This document shows, piece by piece, positions 6,856 through 9,925 of a stretch of 9,925 nucleotides of DNA; within the stretch, counting starts at the first letter, position 1; each line of letters begins with the position of its first letter. This DNA comes from Woeseia sp. (GTDB taxonomy: Bacteria; Pseudomonadota; Gammaproteobacteria; Steroidobacterales; Woeseiaceae), in assembly GCA_018701055.1 (NCBI GenBank), contig JABIUH010000053.1:1-9925 (forward strand), written 5' to 3'. Under the pieces are notes generated by a model, which saw only the letters and a program-made list of their open reading frames with translations, did no database searches and had not been told where the DNA came from. Made by a program: the position numbers and the translations under genes.

Positions 6856-7290
6856 CTAGCGTCGAACGTGCACCGACTTGTCGAATTTAACGGTGAAATA
6901 CAAATTCGATAGGAATTCTGTCGTATGGTCATACTGGGCTTCAACCAAAAGACCGTCGTCTTCGCTGGTAACTTTGACCTCTCTATGGGTAATCGCGCTG
7001 ACACTCTCGACCTCAAAACGTCGCACGATTGAGCGGCGAACCGCCTCGCGACTCGCGTTTTGACTGTCAAACTCCTCGTAGACCCCATCCAGAACTCCGG
7101 CCACTTTCATGTAATTCAGGTAAATCGGTGTCAATCGAAGCCCGGCGAATGCGAACAAGCCCACAAAGGAGACCAAAATCAACAAACCGAGCGTCGTGAT
7201 GCCTTTTTCGCGATCTGGACGACGTCGTCCGATCACGCGATTCAGAGGAATCGTCCGGGGAATTGCCGTGCCGCTTTTTGAAACGTTCAT
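6856..7290 (-). CDS. DUF4845 family single-pass membrane protein
   Basis: I assign this 144-residue protein to DUF4845 from its position between lepB and rnc and from its layout; its function is unknown. It has a basic N-terminal tail of about 30 residues, rich in Arg and Lys and ending EKG. One hydrophobic segment follows at about 31-52, then the conserved-looking LRLTPIYLNYMKV (51-63). The remainder is a soluble domain of about 80 residues that is probably periplasmic. The start is an ATG with GGAG 8 bases upstream (7299-7302), a good ribosome-binding site. The junction of the basic tail and hydrophobic segment (KG, then ITTLGLLILV) resembles a type IV prepilin cleavage region, but the position-5 Glu is replaced by Gly35. 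Family assignment is confident; any functional statement is inference. Confidence 0.85.
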   Translation of the reverse strand: MNVSKSGTAIPRTIPLNRVIGRRRPDREKGITTLGLLILVSFVGLFAFAGLRLTPIYLNYMKVAGVLDGVYEEFDSQNASREAVRRSIVRRFEVESVSAITHREVKVTSEDDGLLVEAQYDHTTEFLSNLYFTVKFDKSVHVRR

Positions 7291-7342
7291 CTGATTAGCT
7301 CCGAATTGACTCTAAAATACTACAAAGCGTTGGAATTCCTAA

Positions 7343-7370
7343 GATTTAACGCCATCGTGGCCGTTAAATC
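7343..7370 (-). other. Inverted repeat forming a strong hairpin between lepB and the DUF4845 gene
   Basis: The arms GATTTAAC (7343-7350) and GTTAAATC (7363-7370) are exact complements. They continue inward as GCCA (7351-7354) paired with TGGC (7358-7361), leaving a 3-base loop and one bulged base at 7362. That is a 12-bp stem in a 96-base gap. On the transcribed minus strand only TT follows the stem, then AGGAATTCC, so it lacks the U-tract of a classical intrinsic terminator. It could be a partial terminator, an RNA-processing or stability hairpin, or a protein-binding site. The pairing is directly visible; the function is unknown. Confidence 0.7.
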
Positions 7371-7386
7371 AGTGATTTGCGGCCCA

Positions 7387-8163
7387 TTATTGGATCTTGG
7401 TACCAATCCGCCCCCAGTCCGGCCATTCCGGCCCGTCTGATAAATCCACATGCATCCAGATTCGTACCGCCTCACCGACCAGGTGCGTCTCTGGAATAGT
7501 GCCAATAAAGCGACTGTCCTGACTATTGTCGCGATTGTCGCCCATCATGAAATAATGATCTGCGGGCACTTCATAGACTCGAACCCGGGGATCCTTATTA
7601 TCGGCAATCGGAACTCGATGGCGAATTTCATGCTCTCGCTCCCCAAGAGTCTCCGTATATACGTGCCCCCCGATGTCGCCGTTATCACCTTCTACTGCAC
7701 TAACTCGCATCAAATCGCCATTGATCGTTACTCGTCCGCCATCATAAGCAACGATGTCACCCGGCAAGCCGACCACCCTTTTAATGTAATTAATCTTCGG
7801 ATTCGATGGCAAACGAAACACGACAACATCGCCACGTTTGGGCTGACCCGTTTCGATCACCTTACTATTTGCAACCGGCAGCCGTAATCCATACGAGTAT
7901 TTTTTGACGAAGATAAAATCCCCTTGGACCAGGGTTGGCATCATCGATCCCGATGGAATTCTAAAGGGTTCAAAAATGAACGACCGGATAACAAGAACGA
8001 ATAACAAGACCGGAAAAAACGATCGCGAATATTCGATAACGGTATCGAGAAACGTATTGTCCGAATCGGCACCCGCACGCGCGTAGTAGAAGCGATTGAA
8101 CGCTACCACCACGGCACTAAAAGCCGTTAGTACAACCAAGATCAGTGCAAGATCAATACTCAA
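7387..8163 (-). CDS. lepB: Signal peptidase I (leader peptidase)
   Basis: This inner-membrane serine protease of the S26 family removes signal peptides from Sec- and Tat-exported proteins, using a Ser/Lys dyad facing the periplasm. The 258-residue product has two N-terminal hydrophobic segments at about 3-22 and 46-64. The nucleophile box IPSGSMMPTL follows, with catalytic Ser73. The general-base box YIKRVVGLPGD contains Lys128, and the conserved MGDNRDNSQDSR is at 207-218. It is shorter than E. coli LepB (324 residues), mainly in the periplasmic beta domain, and similar to many other proteobacterial enzymes. The start is TTG, chosen because of the strong Shine-Dalgarno site 6 bases upstream and because the reading gives an intact first membrane segment. 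The gene lies 11 bases after lepA, the usual pairing. Identity is very secure. Confidence 0.98.
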   Translation of the reverse strand: MSIDLALILVVLTAFSAVVVAFNRFYYARAGADSDNTFLDTVIEYSRSFFPVLLFVLVIRSFIFEPFRIPSGSMMPTLVQGDFIFVKKYSYGLRLPVANSKVIETGQPKRGDVVVFRLPSNPKINYIKRVVGLPGDIVAYDGGRVTINGDLMRVSAVEGDNGDIGGHVYTETLGEREHEIRHRVPIADNKDPRVRVYEVPADHYFMMGDNRDNSQDSRFIGTIPETHLVGEAVRIWMHVDLSDGPEWPDWGRIGTKIQ

Positions 8164-8168
8164 TATTA

Positions 8169-8176
8169 TCTCCTTT
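8169..8176 (-). promoter_or_regulatory. Strong Shine-Dalgarno site for lepB
   Basis: On the minus strand the sequence reads AAAGGAGA, close to the ideal anti-16S complement. Its GGAG core sits 6 bases before a TTG codon at 8163-8161. The site overlaps the lepA stop codon at 8175-8177, so ribosomes finishing lepA could feed lepB. It decides the lepB start, because there is no ATG or GTG at a suitable distance. Confidence 0.8.
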
Positions 8177-9925
8177 ATTTTTCAGAACGCAGGACCGCGA
8201 GAAATGCTTCTTGCGGAATTTGCACAGACCCAATCTGCTTCATTCGCTTCTTGCCTGCTTTTTGCTTCTCCAGCAACTTTCTTTTTCTCGACACATCACC
8301 GCCATAGCACTTTGCCGTAACGTTCTTGCGCAGCGCCTTGACGGTGCTGCGCGCAATAACTTGCCCACCAATAGCCGCTTGAATCGCGACGTCGAACATC
8401 TGCCGTGGAATTAATTTACGCATCCGCTCGACCAAATCCCTGCCTCGATTATGCGCGTTCGTTCGATGCACGATAATAGACAGAGCATCGACACGATCTT
8501 TATTGATCAAAACGTCAAGGCGCACGAGTGGCGCCGATACGAAATGTTTAAAATGGTAATCGAACGACGCATATCCACGACTCACCGATTTCAGACGATC
8601 GAAAAAATCGAGAACGACCTCCGAGAGTGGCAGGTCATATTCAAGCGACACCTGCCCACCGAGATAACGCATTTCCTGCTGTGCACCACGTTTCTCGATA
8701 CACAACTTCATCACCGCCCCAACATGTTGTTCGGGCACCAGAATATTAGCGGAAATATTAGGCTCTCGAAGATCGGCAATCTCATTGGCAGGCGGCAACT
8801 TCGACGGATTGTCGACGTACTCAACTTCACCATTCACTTTCTCGACCTCAAATATCACGGTCGGGGCTGTGGAAATCAAATCCAAATTGTATTCGCGCTC
8901 TAATCGTTCCTGCACAATCTCCATGTGCAACATGCCCAGAAAACCACAACGGAACCCGAATCCGAGCGCAGCAGACGATTCCGGTTCGAAATGTAACGCG
9001 GCATCGTTGAGGCGTAATTTCTGTAATGCCTCACGAAACCCTTCATAGTCATCCGAGCTGATCGGAAAGAGACCAGCGAAAACTCGCGGTTGCACTTGCT
9101 TGAAATCCGGCAATGGTTCTTCACACGGACTGCTAGTCAGAGTCAGCGTATCCCCAACCGGAGCGCCAAAAATATCCTTGATGCCGGCAATCACAAAACC
9201 GACCTCACCCGTGGCGAGACGATCGCGATCCTCCATTTTCGGCGTAAAAGAACCAACGCGATCGGCGACATAGGAACGTCCAGTCGACATGACCGTAATT
9301 TTGCTTCTTTTGGGTAGCTTGCCATTGACGACCCGCACCAATGACACGACGCCAACATAATTATCGAACCAGGAATCGATTATCAATGCCTGAAGGTTGC
9401 CCTCCGGGTCACCGGTCGGCGCTGGAATAGCGTCTACCAAAAATTCCAATAATTCTGGCACACCGGCGCCCGTTTTCGCGCTAACACCCAGCGCGCCCGA
9501 CGCATCAATTCCGATAATTTCCTCGATTTCTCGCTTCACCTTTTCAGGTTCAGCGGCTTGTAAGTCGATTTTATTCAGGACGGGTAAGACCTCCAGTCCC
9601 TGATCGATAGCGGTTATGCAATTGGCAACGCTTTGCGCTTCGACTCCCTGTGCCGCATCCACAACCAGCAGCGCCCCTTCACAGGCGGCGAGTGATCGGG
9701 ACACCTCATAGGAAAAATCGACATGGCCCGGTGTATCAATAAAATTGAGTTGATAAGACTGACCAGCAGGGGACGTGTAGATCAGCGAGACACTCTGCGC
9801 CTTGATCGTGATGCCGCGCTCACGCTCGATATCCATCGAATCGAGCACTTGTTCAGACATCTCTCGATCCTGCAGACCGCCGCAATGCTGAATAAACCGA
9901 TCAGCCAGGGTCGACTTGCCGTGGT
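8175..9925 (-). CDS. lepA: Elongation factor 4 (LepA) GTPase, 5' end cut off by the window edge
   Basis: LepA/EF4 is a ribosome-associated translational GTPase related to EF-G, linked to back-translocation, initiation or ribosome biogenesis. The reading frame runs through the right edge. The first visible residues, HGKSTLADR, are the G1 P-loop, so by comparison with the 599-residue E. coli protein only about 14 N-terminal residues are missing. Counted from the internal Met codon at 9860, the switch-I RGIT is at 15-18, DTPGH (G3) at 42-46, NKID (G4) at 96-99 and SAK (G5) at 127-129. EF-G-like domains follow, including FGFRCGFLGMLHME. The last 100 or so residues form the LepA-specific C-terminal domain, with QMFDVAIQAAIG, ARSTVKALRKNV and CYGGDVSRKRKLL. 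The gene ends in TAA, and the lepB Shine-Dalgarno site overlaps that stop. Identity is certain; the true start lies outside the window. Confidence 0.98.
   Translation of the reverse strand, partial: HGKSTLADRFIQHCGGLQDREMSEQVLDSMDIERERGITIKAQSVSLIYTSPAGQSYQLNFIDTPGHVDFSYEVSRSLAACEGALLVVDAAQGVEAQSVANCITAIDQGLEVLPVLNKIDLQAAEPEKVKREIEEIIGIDASGALGVSAKTGAGVPELLEFLVDAIPAPTGDPEGNLQALIIDSWFDNYVGVVSLVRVVNGKLPKRSKITVMSTGRSYVADRVGSFTPKMEDRDRLATGEVGFVIAGIKDIFGAPVGDTLTLTSSPCEEPLPDFKQVQPRVFAGLFPISSDDYEGFREALQKLRLNDAALHFEPESSAALGFGFRCGFLGMLHMEIVQERLEREYNLDLISTAPTVIFEVEKVNGEVEYVDNPSKLPPANEIADLREPNISANILVPEQHVGAVMKLCIEKRGAQQEMRYLGGQVSLEYDLPLSEVVLDFFDRLKSVSRGYASFDYHFKHFVSAPLVRLDVLINKDRVDALSIIVHRTNAHNRGRDLVERMRKLIPRQMFDVAIQAAIGGQVIARSTVKALRKNVTAKCYGGDVSRKRKLLEKQKAGKKRMKQIGSVQIPQEAFLAVLRSEK

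Noticed and set aside
7291..7386. A sigma-70 promoter for the DUF4845 gene using TAGTAT as -10.
   Set aside because: The hexamer at the right spacing upstream (AATCTT) does not resemble TTGACA, so I do not report a promoter.
1..9925. Mobile element, phage, defence system or CRISPR content.
   Set aside because: All genes are conserved housekeeping types in a known order and on one strand. No transposase, integrase, direct-repeat array or tRNA-like attachment site was seen.

Overview
The window reads as part of a gammaproteobacterial chromosome. All eleven recognisable genes lie on the minus strand, so transcription runs from high to low coordinates. In that direction the order is lepA (cut by the right edge), lepB, a DUF4845 membrane protein gene, rnc, era, recO, pdxJ, acpS, a PolB-type 3'-5' exonuclease gene, rlmD and nagZ. 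The lepA-lepB-DUF4845-rnc-era-recO-pdxJ-acpS order is a classic gammaproteobacterial arrangement. Base composition looks moderate and even, and I see no tRNA, rRNA, insertion sequence, CRISPR array or phage gene. I cannot name the genus. The tail of exonuclease, rlmD and nagZ after acpS differs from the Escherichia coli layout and, by inference, suggests an environmental lineage outside the Enterobacterales.

Region by region: 9925-8175 encodes the translation GTPase LepA, and 8163-7387 encodes signal peptidase I, which starts at TTG behind a strong Shine-Dalgarno site overlapping the lepA stop. A 96-base gap (7291-7386) holds a strong hairpin and is followed by the small DUF4845 gene. A 144-base stretch (6712-6855) lies between the DUF4845 gene and the likely RNase III start. 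It may be a structured leader carrying a 28-codon small ORF. From rnc onward the genes are tightly packed: rnc and era are 2 bases apart, and era-recO, recO-pdxJ and pdxJ-acpS each share a 4-base ATGA stop/start overlap, which implies translational coupling. An 18-base AT-rich junction separates acpS from the exonuclease. The exonuclease is 5 bases from rlmD, and rlmD is 61 bases from nagZ, whose stop lies 10 bases from the left edge.

Most of the products serve basic growth functions: translation and ribosome maturation (LepA, RNase III, Era, RlmD), protein export (LepB), recombinational repair (RecO and possibly the exonuclease), cofactor supply (PdxJ for vitamin B6, AcpS for acyl carrier protein) and cell-wall recycling (NagZ). 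The spacing fits one long operon or a few nested ones, but I found no convincing sigma-70 promoter. No stretch over 300 bases lacks a gene. I do not see an undescribed multi-gene system. The points most worth a second look are the prepilin-like N-terminus of the DUF4845 protein, the structured rnc leader, the lepB-DUF4845 hairpin, and the little-studied exonuclease placed in this cluster.
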